From Bubalus kerabau (taxonomy: Eukaryota > Chordata > Mammalia > Artiodactyla > Bovidae): a stretch of 64,000 nt of DNA. This document shows, one piece after another, positions 47,135-58,766 of this stretch (position 1 is its first letter; every line of letters starts with the position of its first letter). Position numbers and translations under genes: made by a program. Location of the stretch: contig NC_073633.1 of the NCBI RefSeq assembly GCF_029407905.1, positions 28,844,501 to 28,908,500 of the forward strand. The letters run 5' to 3'. The notes under the pieces are model-generated. The model did no database searches and was not told where the DNA came from. It was given only the letters and a program-made list of their open reading frames with translations.

Positions 47135-47681
47135 TGTTCCCAGAGAGCACAGAAATACTTTGAAGAATGTTCCAGTTTTAAGAATGAAATAGTGAGGTTG
47201 ATGGATTTACATTCTTTCTGGAAGTTTACAGAGTAGTGGCCGTCCCTTTCTTTCCTGTCTTCTGAATACTGACGAATGAGGTAAGTCATCTCTCCTCTGG
47301 GAAGCTGCTTGTACCAAAAAATCCAGTAGTCATGCAAATTCCTACTTATGTCATACCGACAGTTAAGGGTGGCTACCTTCCCCAGTTGACTGATTATGAC
47401 TGGCTGGTCTTGAGTAACATTCTGGGCCACACAAGATCCTGTGGAAAAAAATAAGAAAACAGAGCTGAAATAGTGAACAAAATACTGTAGAAATTAGACA
47501 AATTTTGGACCCAAATATTTACAAACCAAACTGAAATCCTAAGATGCTTGCCTTTCCCCAATGCTCCTTTCCTCCCCAAGTCCCTATGAAGCTCCACGTG
47601 CCTGTGTGCACCATGTTTGGAAGCATCCCTACCAGAGAAGGTGAAGGCCAGGAACACCCAGAGCAGGCTGGAGAGTGGCAT
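47135..47681 (-). CDS. TRDV1: T-cell receptor delta V segment, TRDV1 family, right copy
   Basis: This encodes a delta-chain variable domain. The leader exon is 47633-47681 (MPLSSLLWVFLAFTFS), donor GGTAGG. The V exon is 47135-47438 after TTCCACAG, and the join reads Gly-Ser-Cys-Val-Ala-Gln. The domain has the first cysteine in TLNCRYD, a CDR1 of DISRNLHDYW type, tryptophan in IFWYKQLP, a full-length CDR2 region (YLIRQYSEDRKERDGHYSVN), LTISFLKLEHSSKYFC with the second cysteine, then ALWE. There are no stops. HSS replaces the usual DSA just before the second cysteine, losing the conserved aspartate. It matches TRDV1 in human and, by length, is closer to the standard form than the left copy. Probably functional. 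Confidence 0.93.
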
Positions 47682-49365
47682 GAGGCATGGATTCCCCTGC
47701 TCAAATGTGTTTAATTCTGCCTCAAGCTGAGAGTTCAGTGTCTTTGAGTGCCTGGCAGCACATATACATAGTACCTGGGTTCCTATGTGACTCCTCCCCA
47801 TACAGGAAGTAGGGTGTCATGTTCATCGACCACGTGGTCTGTGTACAGATGAAGTCTGGCTCACCACACACCTTTACTTTGTGTACTTTTCTTTCCCTAT
47901 TCATTAAGTTTGGCAGATCCTGAAAAGAGGCATGAAGAAAGAATTAATATTAAAGGTTTGAACTGAGGGAAACTGAAGATTAAACAAGTTGACATACATT
48001 GATTCAGTAAAATAATTTTGCCATCCTGTTTAAGATATAATTTAGTATAGCCTACGAAACATTCTTGTAATCTACAGATTGGTCATTAATTTAGCCTATG
48101 CTTACTTTTCTCCATCCAGAATCTAGTGACTATTTTAAAGCATTCACAGATCTTAGGCTTTCTGGGTGAAAAGCAATCTTATCCAAAGTAATTAATGTAT
48201 CTCTGTTTTTTTTTTTTTTTTTTTTTTTTAACTGAGTTGCAGGGCTCTACTTAGGTTTTTCAATCAATAAAATTACTTCAACATGAAATGATTCTTAACA
48301 ATAAGTCCATCTGAAAGTCAGAGTCTATTCAGTGGTTTATATTTAAATGACATTATATCAGAAATAACATATTATTCTTTTGAAATCTGATATTGAGTTT
48401 TATGTATTAGACTTTGAGGGGGATCAGGATATTCACTCCTGTTGCCTCTAAATGTAGAATTGTATTTATTAGACCACGTGTCCTAGAATCATCCTCATAT
48501 CACATTTTCTGTCTCATTGGTCCAGAGTGTTCAGTCTCATTTGTCAGTTGCTCATTATTATTTCTCTTTATAAAATAAAATTAAGATAAACATGCCAGAT
48601 CTTTCTGTGACAAAATGCTATAACACACTCTTACAAAACTTAATATCTGCAAACTGCAGACACTTAGTACTTGTCAACACCACAGAAGACGGTGACTCAG
48701 ATTCTGTACACTGTCTCATGTTCATGTGGAATGTAGCTGCCAATCTTCCATTTGGTTTCATGGTTGTAATAGACGAATTAATATAAAAGAACCAAAGGCA
48801 AAAAACAAGTAGAAAAAAAATACAGACAAGGTCTAAAAGAGTGCAAGTTCATGGATCAAAGTAACCCATGAATGAGTGAAGCAGGGAGGTGAGTTTGTAT
48901 TTATCTGAGACATCTACTTTTCTGTTCCATTTCACATCTGAGTGCTGACAAACGATGAATGCCCAGGCTTGAAATTATTTGTAATTAAGGAGAGGAGATC
49001 ATGAATGACTACAGCAGCTTGCAGAGCATCATATTATATAATATAGATACATATTAATATAATAATTGCATATCTATCAAGAAATTTATATTAATAAAAT
49101 TTTTTTCAAAACGCAATAACCTTATAAATCAGTTCCATATACACTCTTAGGTTTTGATGCATCACTCTAAGAAATTTTATCACATGTATAGGTTCTTGTA
49201 ACACCACTAAAATCATGACACAAAATCATTTCATCTCTAAAGAAATCCTCTTTGAATACCTTCCCCATCTCTACAACTCTTTATAACCCTGCTAACTACT
49301 GATCTTCTCTTTATCTTTAAACTTTGTCCCTTTGAGAATGTTGTTTAAGCAGAATCACATTATGT
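47682..49365. other. Upstream flank of right TRDV1, no gene seen
   Basis: Homologous to 14732-16960. A TATA-like TATGTATATG (minus) lies near 47758-47770, and there is a T-run at 48209-48229. The repeats that interrupt the left copy are absent. Confidence 0.45.
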
Positions 49366-49827
49366 TTCAGTTCAGTTCAGTTCAGTCGCTCAGTTGTGGT
49401 TGACTCTTTGCAATCCCATGGACTGCAGCACATCAGGCTTCTCTGTCCATCACCAGCTCCCAGAGCTTGCTCAAACTCATGTCCACCAAGTCGGTGATGC
49501 CATCTCATCCTCTATCGTCCCATTCTCCTCCCAACTTCAATCTTTCCCAGCACCAGGGTCTTTTCCAAGAAGTCAGTTCTTCCCATCAGTGGCCAAAGTA
49601 TTGGAGTTTCAGCTTCAGCATCAGTCCTTCCAATGAATATTCAGGACTGATTTCCTTTCAGATTGATTGGTTGGATCTCCTTGTAGTCCAAGGGACTCTC
49701 AAGAGTCTTCTCCAACACCGCAGTTCAAAGCATCAGTTCTTTGGCACTCACTTTTCTTTATAGTCCAGCAATCACATCCATAAAGACTACTGGAAAAACT
49801 ATAGCTTTGACTAGACAAACCTTTGTT
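49366..49827 (-). repeat. Bov-B LINE 3' part, antisense half of a fold-back pair
   Basis: Starts TTCAGTTCAGTTCAGTCGCT. At about 49828 it joins directly to a sense Bov-B segment, giving two Bov-B pieces in opposite orientation with no spacer. This looks like a 5' inversion during reverse transcription, or two nested events. Confidence 0.88.
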
Positions 49828-50371
49828 AAGAAGCATCACTACAAACAAAGCTAGTGGAGGTGATGGAATTCCACTTGAGCTATTTCAAATCATAAAAGAT
49901 GATGCTGTGAAAGTGCTACACTCAATATGCCAGCAAATTTGGAAAACTCAGCAGTGGCCACAGGGCTGGAAAAGGTCAGTTTTCATTCCAATCCCAAAGA
50001 TAGGCAATGCCAAAGAATTTTCAAACTACCACACAATTGCACTATTCTCATTCACTAGCAAAGCACTGCTCAAAATTCTCTAAGCCAGGCTTCAACAGTA
50101 TGTGAACCGTGAACTTCCAGATATTCAAGCTGGATTCAGAAAAGGTAGATAAACTAGAGATCAAATTGCCAACATCTGTTGGCTCATAGAAAAAGCAAGA
50201 AAATTCCAGAAAAACATCTATTTCTGTTTTATTGGCTATGCCAAAGCTGTGTGGATCACAACAAACTGTGGAAAATTCTCCAAGAGATAGGAATACCAGG
50301 CCACCTGACCTGCCTCCTGAGAAATCTGTATGCAAGTCAAGAAGCAACAGTTAGAACTGGACATGGAACGA
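49828..50371 (+). repeat. Bov-B LINE RT region, sense
   Basis: Reads AAGCATCACTACAAACAAAG, translated ITTNKASGGDGIP. It continues after the LTR at 51698, so it forms one Bov-B split by a retroviral LTR. Confidence 0.9.
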
Positions 50372-50480
50372 TGCCGGGAGCCGGCATATTGCATATTGAG
50401 TGCATATTGCATATTGAGTGCAGCACTTTCCACAGCATCATCTTTCAGGATCTGGAATAGCTCAACTGGAATTCTATCAC
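50372..50480. other. Filler: partial LTR start plus antisense Bov-B snippet
   Basis: Begins TGCCGGGAGCCGGCA, like the first bases of the adjacent LTR. It then switches to about 94 bp of antisense Bov-B with a tandem CATATTGAGTG duplication, and then the true LTR starts. This looks like template switching at or after integration. Confidence 0.6.
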
Positions 50481-51697
50481 TGCCGGGAGCCAGCGTGAGG
50501 AACTCCGCCCATGACAAAGGTCATGAGGAAGGAGGCTCGGCATACGCAAAGGCGGGATCGAGCCTCAGGAGTCCCCCTGGAAATTCTCGAGCATCTACCC
50601 CCCAAATCAGAGTCTGCCTACTTTCTGCTTTGTGCTTTCACCTACACCTCTGACTTTACAGGGGGCTGTCCCCCACTACCTCTGTCTGAAAAAAAGAGTT
50701 AGCTTACAGCTCCAGTTAATAATTCCTGGGTGTGACAGTGTTTAACCTACAAACTCCTTTGGAAATCCTCTAGCCTGCCTGAATAGGTTTTTCCGGCCAC
50801 ATGTGATTGTTCAGAGCCTCCCAACTGTGAGAGGCAGGAGATGTTCTAAACTGCCTAAACACAGATTCCTTTGAGTAGTTAAAAGATTGATTAGAAATTG
50901 TATTGGTGAAGGGTTTTTCACTTGTTGGGCCAATGTTTGCTGCTAAGTCTCCATACTCCTTACCTACTGTGTCCTTGGCAGTGTATTGATTGATATAATG
51001 GGTGTATAGAAATGTAAAATGCAGCTTTGTCCAATGCTTTTTTGGAGGCTGGTGCCTGACTTTGGAATAATCACCTTTAGAGAAAAATAAGTTTCTTAAA
51101 ATGTTAACAGGCCTCCGGGCCAGAAGATGATGTCAATCACCTGAACTTTTGCATATGATAAATTTGCAGGAAGAAAGCCTGGCTTGCTGCATGACTCTAC
51201 CCCTTCCCCCATTATCCTCTATGCATAACTTAAGGTATAAAAACTACTTTGGAAAATAAAGTACGGGCCTTGTTCACCAAAACTTGGTCTCCCCATGTCG
51301 CTCTCTCTTTCAACTTCCGGCTGAGTCTCCATCTGGAGCGCGGAACCCGCCATGCTTGCTAATTATGCCTGGGCTTCTAAGATCCGACCAGGGAGGCCTC
51401 AGTGTCTCCTCTCCTTCGGGAGGACAGAAGGACGCCTGCGGCCTACGCAAGTGGTGCAAACTTCTTGTCTTGAAGTTTTATTGGTCTCCCGCGTAAACCA
51501 AGCTACTCAGCCTCTTTTCTCCACTGAATTTTCCTACTGAGCTATCCTTATTTCAGCCGCTTTTCTCCACTGAATTTCCTCACTGAGCTATCCTTATTCT
51601 ATTACTCTTTATATCTTTGATGAATAAATAATTAAATAAGTCACCGACGCCGTCCCCGCTTCGAATACCCTGGATCAGCCAGGGCTGGACCCCGGCA
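50481..51697 (+). mobile_element. Solo LTR of an endogenous retrovirus
   Basis: The 1,217-bp element begins TGCCGGGAGCCAGCG and ends CCCCGGCA (TG...CA termini). It has a TATA-like GGTATAAAAAC at about 51234-51244, an AATAAA signal about 15 bp later, and a GC-rich U5-like end. No gag, pol or env sequence flanks it, so it is a solo LTR. It interrupts a Bov-B. The target GAAC appears on both outer sides (left of 50371 and at 51698-51701). It resembles the bovine BTLTR1 group as I remember it. The exact family needs a repeat-library search. Confidence 0.82.
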
Positions 51698-52622
51698 GAA
51701 CAACAGACTGGTTCCAAATTCAGAAAGGAGTACGTCAAGGCTGCATATTGTCACCCTGCTTACTTAACTTATATGTGGAGTACATCATGCAAAATGCCAG
51801 ACTGGATGAAGCACAAGCTGGAACCAAGATTGCCAAGAGAAATATCAATAACCTCAGATATGCAGGTGATAGCACCCTTATGGCAGAAAGTGAAGAGGAA
51901 CTAAAGAGCCCCTTGAAAAAAGTGTAAGAGGAGAATGAAAAAGTTGGCTTAAAACTCAACATTCAAAAAACTAAGATCATGGCATCCAGTCCCATCATTT
52001 AATGGCAAATAGATGTGGAAACAATGGAAACAGTGACAGACTTTACTTTCTTGGGCTCCAAAATCACTGTGAATGGTGACTGCAGCCATGAAATTAAAAG
52101 ATGCTTGCTTCTTGAAAGCAAAGCTATGACCAACCTAGACAACATATTAAAAAGCAGGGATATTGCTTTGCTGACAAAGATCCATATAGTCGAAGCTATG
52201 GTTTTTCCAGTAGTCATGTATGGATGTGAGAATTGGACTATCAAGAAAGCTGAGTGCCAAAGAATTGATGTTTTTGAACTGTGGTGTTGGAGAAGACTCT
52301 TGAGAGTCCCTTGGATTGCAAGGAGATCCAACCAGTCCATCCTAAAGGAAATCAGTCCTGAATATTCATTGGAAGGACTCATCCCGAAGCTGAAGCTCCA
52401 ATACTTTGGCCACCTGATGTGAAGAACTAACTCAGTGGAATAGACCCTGTTGCTGGGAAAGATTGAAGGCAGGATGAGAAGGAGACTACAGAAGATGAGA
52501 TGGTTGCATGGCATCACCAACTTGATGGACATGAATTTGAGGAAGCTCTGGGAGCTGGTGATGGACAGAGAAGCCTCCTGTGCTGCAGTCCTTGGGGTCA
52601 CGAAGACTGAACTGACTGATTT
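51698..52622 (+). repeat. Bov-B LINE 3' part, sense
   Basis: Resumes the Bov-B at GAACAACAGACTGGTTCC. Translated blocks are LRYAGDSTLMAESEEELK (the catalytic YADD is YAGD) and AMVFPVVMYGCENWTIKKAE. It ends near ACTGAACTGACTG. Defective. Confidence 0.9.
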
Positions 52623-53140
52623 CATGGTTATCTCCATAGTTTTCTTTGTATTTCACCATTTGGACATTTTATTATTTGCTTCTTTCAGTTTATGTTGGGT
52701 TTAATTTGCTTTTCTCTCATCTTTTACTTAAAGCCTTGATAGTAGTTTATCAACCTTTCTTCTTCATTAATGTAAGTATTTAAAAAGATAAATTTCCTTC
52801 TATGTGTTATTTTAGCTGCACCTCATACATATTTATATAGTGTGCACTCCCAACATTTACTTTAAAAATATCTTCTAGCATCCATTGTAATGTTTTTTTT
52901 TTTTTTTAAACTTAGGCTTGTTTTAAAGTTATAAGATTTAAATATGTATCAAATATTTGGGAGTTTCTAGAGACATTTCTTTGTACTTGATCCATATCAT
53001 TTCCATTTTGGTCAAAAAATAAATTCTGTATAATATCAGTTTTCTTCAACATATTAAGACATTTTATGCACAAACAAATTGTATGTGTCTGCGTGTGTAT
53101 TTCATCTACATAGGAGGGTGTGTCTGGAGCCTCGGCTGCA

Positions 53141-53178
53141 GGTTTGGGTACAGGTGCAGGTGCCTGGGCAGCACTGTG
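53141..53178 (-). promoter_or_regulatory. Recombination signal of right TRAV23 pseudogene (22-bp spacer)
   Basis: Minus strand: heptamer CACAGTG (53172-53178), 22-nt spacer, nonamer ACCCAAACC (53141-53149). Confidence 0.78.
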
Positions 53179-53713
53179 CACTTGCTGCACAGAAGTAGGC
53201 GGCTGAGTCTGCAGGCTGGGGAGTTGCGATGTGCAATGAGAGCTGTTTGGCACTCTCATTTAGGAAAACTTCCCTGTGAATCTTCCCTCTTCCATTTCAT
53301 TCACAACTGAACGTATGGCTATCAAGAATGCGGGACCTTTACAAGGGTATTGCCAGTACCATAGGAAGTAGTCAAAAAAAAAAAAAAAAAAAAAACTATA
53401 GTTCATTCTGAACTATACAGTTCAGAATGGAAATCTCTCCTTCTTGGACTGTCAAAGATTAAGGGTGCTGTTTCACCTGCTCTTGGTCACTTTTTTCCTT
53501 CTGTTGGCCACTCACCCCCACTTAAAGAGATAAAAAGCCATCAGTTCTGCAGACATATGTTTATTTCTTACAGTTTCTATCTGCATGAACTTGTTTGTAA
53601 CCCAATTTTCCCAGTCCCCCTAATTAATGAGATATCCTAGATTTTCTACTCCACAACTCGCAGCCTAGTTGAAGCCACAGAAGCGAAAATGATGCTCCCA
53701 GTATCTTGTCCAT
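53179..53713 (-). pseudogene. TRAV23: TRAV23/DV6-like V pseudogene, right copy
   Basis: The leader exon is about 53662-53713 (MDKILGASFSLLWLQLG), with a GC-type donor in place of GT. The V exon starts at 53520 after TTTAAG. FR1 reads GQQKEKSDQEQVKQHP, then a stop (CAA to TAA in the SPQ motif), then SLTVQEGEISILNC. A 22-T run (53374-53395 as A on plus) and a small inverted duplication replace CDR1. FR2 resumes as [20 protein letters not shown] 5-nt insertion shifts FR3, which ends NESAKQLSLHIATPQPADSA then AYFCAAS. It matches human TRAV23/DV6. None of these breaks is shared with the left copy. Confidence 0.88.
53374..53395 (+). repeat. A22 run inside TRAV23 pseudogene
   Basis: A pure 22-base A run on plus (T on the coding strand) sits in CDR1. 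It lies next to CTATAGTTCATTCTGAACTA, which partly repeats and inverts neighbouring sequence. Confidence 0.85.
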
Positions 53714-55205
53714 TGTTTCTGGCCCCAGTGCTCAGTGGCAACTCAAGTTCCTCTTCTGCTCTTCGCAGCCAGCTAGAACTCTGACTTTAAGTTCACACCT
53801 GCTTTTATTCTTTCAGTAGGCCCCACCCTCTCACAAGTGCTTTCTCTTAAACCTCTCTCTCAAAAGTAGTATTTCTCATTCTGTGCTAATTTAGAATCAC
53901 TGAAAATTAAATTCATTGGAAATCTGAAATGCTCCCCTTACAAGGATAAAGTGCAGGATAGAATTTCTCTCACACTATCCCCTTCTTCCTTTTCCTCATA
54001 CCTCCTAGAAGTTTAAAAATCATGCATCAGGACAGTTTGATGTTTTAATAGGACTAGCGTTATTTTACAATGGGGAAGAGAGGGACTCCAATGAAGTCAC
54101 AAGATTAGTATGTAGGAGGCATTTCCTTTTTATTACAAATACTAATTAAAGTCTATTGAGGATACACAAGGGGCATAATACATCATTACAAGCAAAGCTT
54201 ATGGAGCAGAACATAAAGATACATAGTCCTTTTGCCCTAATGGAATTTACATTTTAACACCATCGTTCAGGGTTTCCACACTTTACATGATCCTAAGAAT
54301 TAATAAAATATAATTAGATCAATTTCAATTTATACTTCTCATAAAATATAAATCAGGCAAATAAATGTTTCCAAGAATAAGCATGGAGAAAATAAATTGA
54401 GACGCCCTGGAATAACTTGTTCTAGAGAATCTTTCATCTCCAAATTGATAAGATTAGCTGGGAAAATTCTGCAGAATTCAGAAGATATGGGGCCATGATC
54501 ATTCAGTAATGAAACATTTTTGGTAGTTCTCATACTGAGTTACACCTTATTCTCACAGGTAAAATACAAAGATGTGAAGAACCAATTTGGCTTTAGAGGT
54601 CAACGCATCAGGGTATAGAAACAGAAATTAAGGGGCTCATTTTTTTTTTAAAGACTTTGTGGTTTCTGTGTTTGAGGTTATCTCAGATACTATCAAAGAA
54701 AAACATCATCACAGTTCAACAGGAGACAATAGTAACCATTCCCACTCCTCAATCTCATCCCATCTACTGCAGCTCTCTAAGGGAATTTTTTTTATTGTTT
54801 GTTGAATTTTTGGTGTGTTTTATTTTTTATTTATTCATTCATCCATCTATGTCTTCAATATGTATTTATTAGTGCCTAAAATGGTGATATTTGGGTCTCA
54901 TTCAAGACAGAAACAGAAGTAGCAATCTTCAGTCAACCCACTCCCAATACAAGTACATTCAGATAAAAGCTACTAAAGAGAAATGTGTTTCTATATGATG
55001 GACCCAGGAAAATGATAATGGACTCCCTTCTGGACTCAGTCAGAGAGTAGTTCTGATGGAGGAGCTGCTTGAACTGGAACTTATCTCAACAGTATATTTC
55101 TTAGTAAAGAATGGGGTAAGGGAATTCTGGCACTGATTAACTCAGTATGATTGGAGTTTGGGATGTATCTGGGTGAAAACATTATAAATTTATATTAGAG
55201 AAACT
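53714..55205. other. Upstream flank of right TRAV23 pseudogene, no gene seen
   Basis: Homologous to 21901-22560 at its left end. Unassigned beyond that. Confidence 0.4.
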
Positions 55206-55473
55206 GCTGCTAAGTCACTTCAGTCGTGTCCAACTCTGTGCGACCCCATAGACGGCAGCCCACCAGGCTCCCCCGTCCCTGGGATTCTCCAGGCAAGAAC
55301 ACTGGAGTGGGTTGCCATTTCCTTCTCCAATGCATGAAAGGGAAAAGTGAAAGGGAAGTCGCTCAGTCATGTCCAACTCTTTGCGACCCCATGGTCTGCA
55401 GCCTACCAGGCTCCTCCGTCCATGGGATTTTCCAGGCAAGAGTACTGGAGTGGGGTGCCATTGCCTTCTCCAG
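55206..55473 (-). repeat. Bov-A2 SINE, antisense, with target-site duplication
   Basis: Two-monomer SINE in antisense, flanked by TTAGAGAAACT at 55195-55205 and 55474-55484. A recent insertion. Confidence 0.93.
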
Positions 55474-56080
55474 TTAGAGAAACTAATATGGCCTTAATCA
55501 AAGGATAAAACATGTTGTTTAAAGAAATATTCATTTTCAAAGCCAAATTTTTCAAACTGTTAGACTAAAATATACACAGACACTATTTAGGTAGATGGAT
55601 GGATACCTATGTACATACAAGATTCAGAGATGTAAATTGAAGCGAAGTTAGAGATAAAAATTTAATAGATATTTAAAGGATCATTTCTGACTAGTTGAAG
55701 AATCTGTGTATGTGGGACAAAAGTTGATTGTCTCTGAAGCAGTGTTGCCCTTCTGTGGCCATGTAGAGATATTACTCTGAATGATTCTATATAGCTTATT
55801 GAAATGGGGAAAAGACAATTTCTTCAGTAAATGGTGTTGACCATACTGAACACCTAAAAGGAAAAGACTAAAACTAGAACATTTTCTCACAACATATACA
55901 AATATAAGCTCAAAATGGATTAAAGACCGAAATGTAAGACCTGAAACTTTTAAAACTTGAAAAAGAAAATATAGGCAGTATGCTCATTGACATTTCTCTT
56001 TGCCATATTTTTTTCTGTCTCAAAGGCAAGGGCAACAAAAGGAAAAATAAATAAACGGGGCCTAATCAAACTAACATAAA

Positions 56081-56755
56081 TCAACATTCGGAAAACTAAG
56101 ATCATGGCATCTGGTCCCATCACTTCATGGGAAATAGATGGGGAAACAGTGGAAACAGTGTCAGACTTTATTTTTCTGGGCTCCAAAATCACTGCAGATG
56201 GTGATTGCAGCCATGAAATTAAAAGACGCTTACTCCTTGGAAGGAAAGTTATGACCAACCTATATAGCATATTAAAAAGCAGAGATATTACTTTGCCAAC
56301 AAAGGTCCATCTAGTCAAGGCTATGGTTTTTCCAGTGGTCATATATGGATGTGAGAGTTGGACTGTGAAGAAGGCTGAGCACAGAAGAATTGATGCTTTT
56401 GAACTGTGGTGTTGGAGAAGACTCTTGAGAGCCCCTTGGACTGCAAGGAGATCCAACCAGTCCATTCTGCAGGAGATCAGCCCTGGGATTTCTTTGGAAG
56501 GAATGATGCTAAAGCTGAAACTCCAGTACTTTGGCCACCTCATGCGAAGATTTGACTCATTGGAAAAGACCCTGATGCTGGGAGGGATTAGGGGCAGGAG
56601 GAGAATGGGGATGGCTGTATGGCATCACCGACTCGATGGACATGAGTTTAGGTGAACTCCAGGAGTTGGTGATGGACAGGGAGGCTGGCGTGCTGCAGTT
56701 CATGGGGTCACAAAGAGTTGGACACAACTGAGCGACTGAACTGAACTGAACTGAA
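56081..56755 (+). repeat. Bov-B LINE 3' part, sense
   Basis: From TCAACATTCGGAAAACTAAG to the repeated GAACT tail. An open frame of 183 residues (56104-56655) keeps AMVFPVVIYGCESWTVKKAE. AAACTAA-like sequence on both sides may be the target duplication. Confidence 0.9.
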
Positions 56756-56893
56756 TTAAACTAAAACCTAATGCACAGCAAAGAAACCATCAACAAAAAT
56801 AAAAGGCAAACTATTGATGGGGAGTAGGTATTGCAATAAGGGATTAATATCCAAAATAAACAAAGACATTATATACCTCAATAACGAAAACAA

Positions 56894-58766
56894 ATAGCTG
56901 TAAAAAGAAGAGAAGCAAAAAGCAAAGGAGAAAAGGAAAGATATCAGCATCTGAATGCAGAGCTCCAAAGAATAGCAAGGAGAGATAAGAAAGCCTTCCT
57001 CAGACATCAATGCAAATAAATAGAGGAAAACAAAAGAATAGGAAAGACTAGAGATCTCTTCAAGAAAATTAGAGATACAAAAGGAACATTTCATGCAAAG
57101 ATGAGCTCGGTAAAGGACAGATAAGATATGGACCTAACAGAAGCAGAAGATATCAAGAAGAGGTGGCAAGAATACACAGAAGAACTGTACAAAAAAGATC
57201 TTCATGACCCAGATAATCACGGTGGTGTGATCACTGACCTAGAGCCAGACATCCTGGAATGTGAAGTCAAGTGAGCCTTAGAAAGCATCACTACGAACAA
57301 AGCTAGTGGAGGTGATGGAATTCCAGTTGAGCTATTTCAAATCCTGAAAGAGGATGCTGTGGAAGTGCTGCACTCTATATGCCAGCAAATTTGGAAAACT
57401 CAGCAGTGGCCACAGGCATGGAAAACGTCAGTTTTCATTCCAATCCCAAAGAAAGGCAGTGCCAAAGAATGCTCAAACTACTGCACAATTGCACTCATCT
57501 CACATGCTAGTAAAGTACTGCTCAAAATTCTCCAAGCCAGACTTCAGCAATATGTGAACTGTGAACTTCTTGATGTTCAAGCTGGTTTTAGAAAAGGCAG
57601 AGGAACCAGAGATCAAATTGCCAACACCCGCTGGATCATGGAAAAAGCAAGAGAGTTCCAGAAAAACATCTATTTCTGTTTTTTTGACTATGCCAAAGCC
57701 TTTGACTGTGTGGATCACAATAAACTGTGGAAAATTCTTCAAGAGATGGGAATACCAGACCACCTGACCTGCCTTTTGAGAAATCTGTATTCAGGTCAGG
57801 AAGCAACAGTGAGAACTGGACATGGAACAACAGACTGGTTCCAAATAGGAAAAGGAGTACGCCAAGTCTGTATATTGTCACCCTGCTTATTTAACTTACA
57901 TGCAGAGTACATCATGAGAAACCCTTGACTGGAAGAAACACAAGCTGGAATCAAGATTTCTGGGAGAAATATCAATAACCTCAGATATGCAGATGACACC
58001 ACCCTTATGGCAGAAAGAGAAGAGGAACTCAAAAGCCTCTTGATGAAAGTGAAAGTGAAAAAGTTGGCTTAGAGCTCAACATTCAGAAAATGAAGATCAT
58101 GGCATCTGGTCCCATCACTTCATGGGAAATAGATGGGGAAACAGTGGAAACGGTGTCAGACTTTATTTTTGGGGGCTCCAAAATCACTGCAGATGGTGAC
58201 TGCAGCCATGAAATTAAAAGACGCTTACTCCTTGGAAGGAAAGTTATGTCCAACCTAGATAGCATATTCAAAAGCAGAGACATTACTTTGCCAACAAAGG
58301 TTCATCTAGTCAAGGCTATGGTTTTTCCTGTGGTCATGTACAGATGTGAGAGTTGGACTGTGAAGAAGGCAGAGTGCCGAAGAATTGATGCTTTTGAACT
58401 GTGGTGTTGGAGAAGACTCTTGAGAGTCCCTTGGACTGCAAGGAGATCCAACCAGTCCATTCTGAAGGAGATCAGCCCTGGGATATCTTTGTAAAGTATG
58501 ATGCTAAAGCTCAAACTCCAGTACTTTGCCTACCTCATGCGAAGAGTTGACTCATTGGAAAAGGCTCTGATGCTGGGAGGGATTGGGGGCAGGAGGAGAA
58601 GAGGACAACAGAGGATGAGATGGCTGGATGGCATCACTGAGTCAATGGTCGTGAGTTTGAGTGAACTCTGGGAGTTGGTGATCGACAGGGAGGCCTGGCG
58701 TGCTGCGATTTATGGGGTCACAAAGAGTCGGACACAACTGAGCGATAGAACTGAACTGAACTGAAC
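56894..58766 (+). mobile_element. Bov-B LINE, RT to 3' end, sense
   Basis: Starts AATAGCTGTAAAAAGAAGAG and ends GAACTGAACTGAAC. RT frames lie at 57359-57928 (FRKGRGTRDQIANTRWIMEK, FDYAKAFDCVDHNKLWKILQ), then YADDT near 57987, and 58090-58494. Stops and frameshifts separate them. No endonuclease is present. Confidence 0.92.

Noticed and set aside
50330..50702. Plus-strand ORFs across the LTR start
   Set aside because: They span a Bov-B/LTR junction and have no domain similarity. They are chance frames in an LTR.
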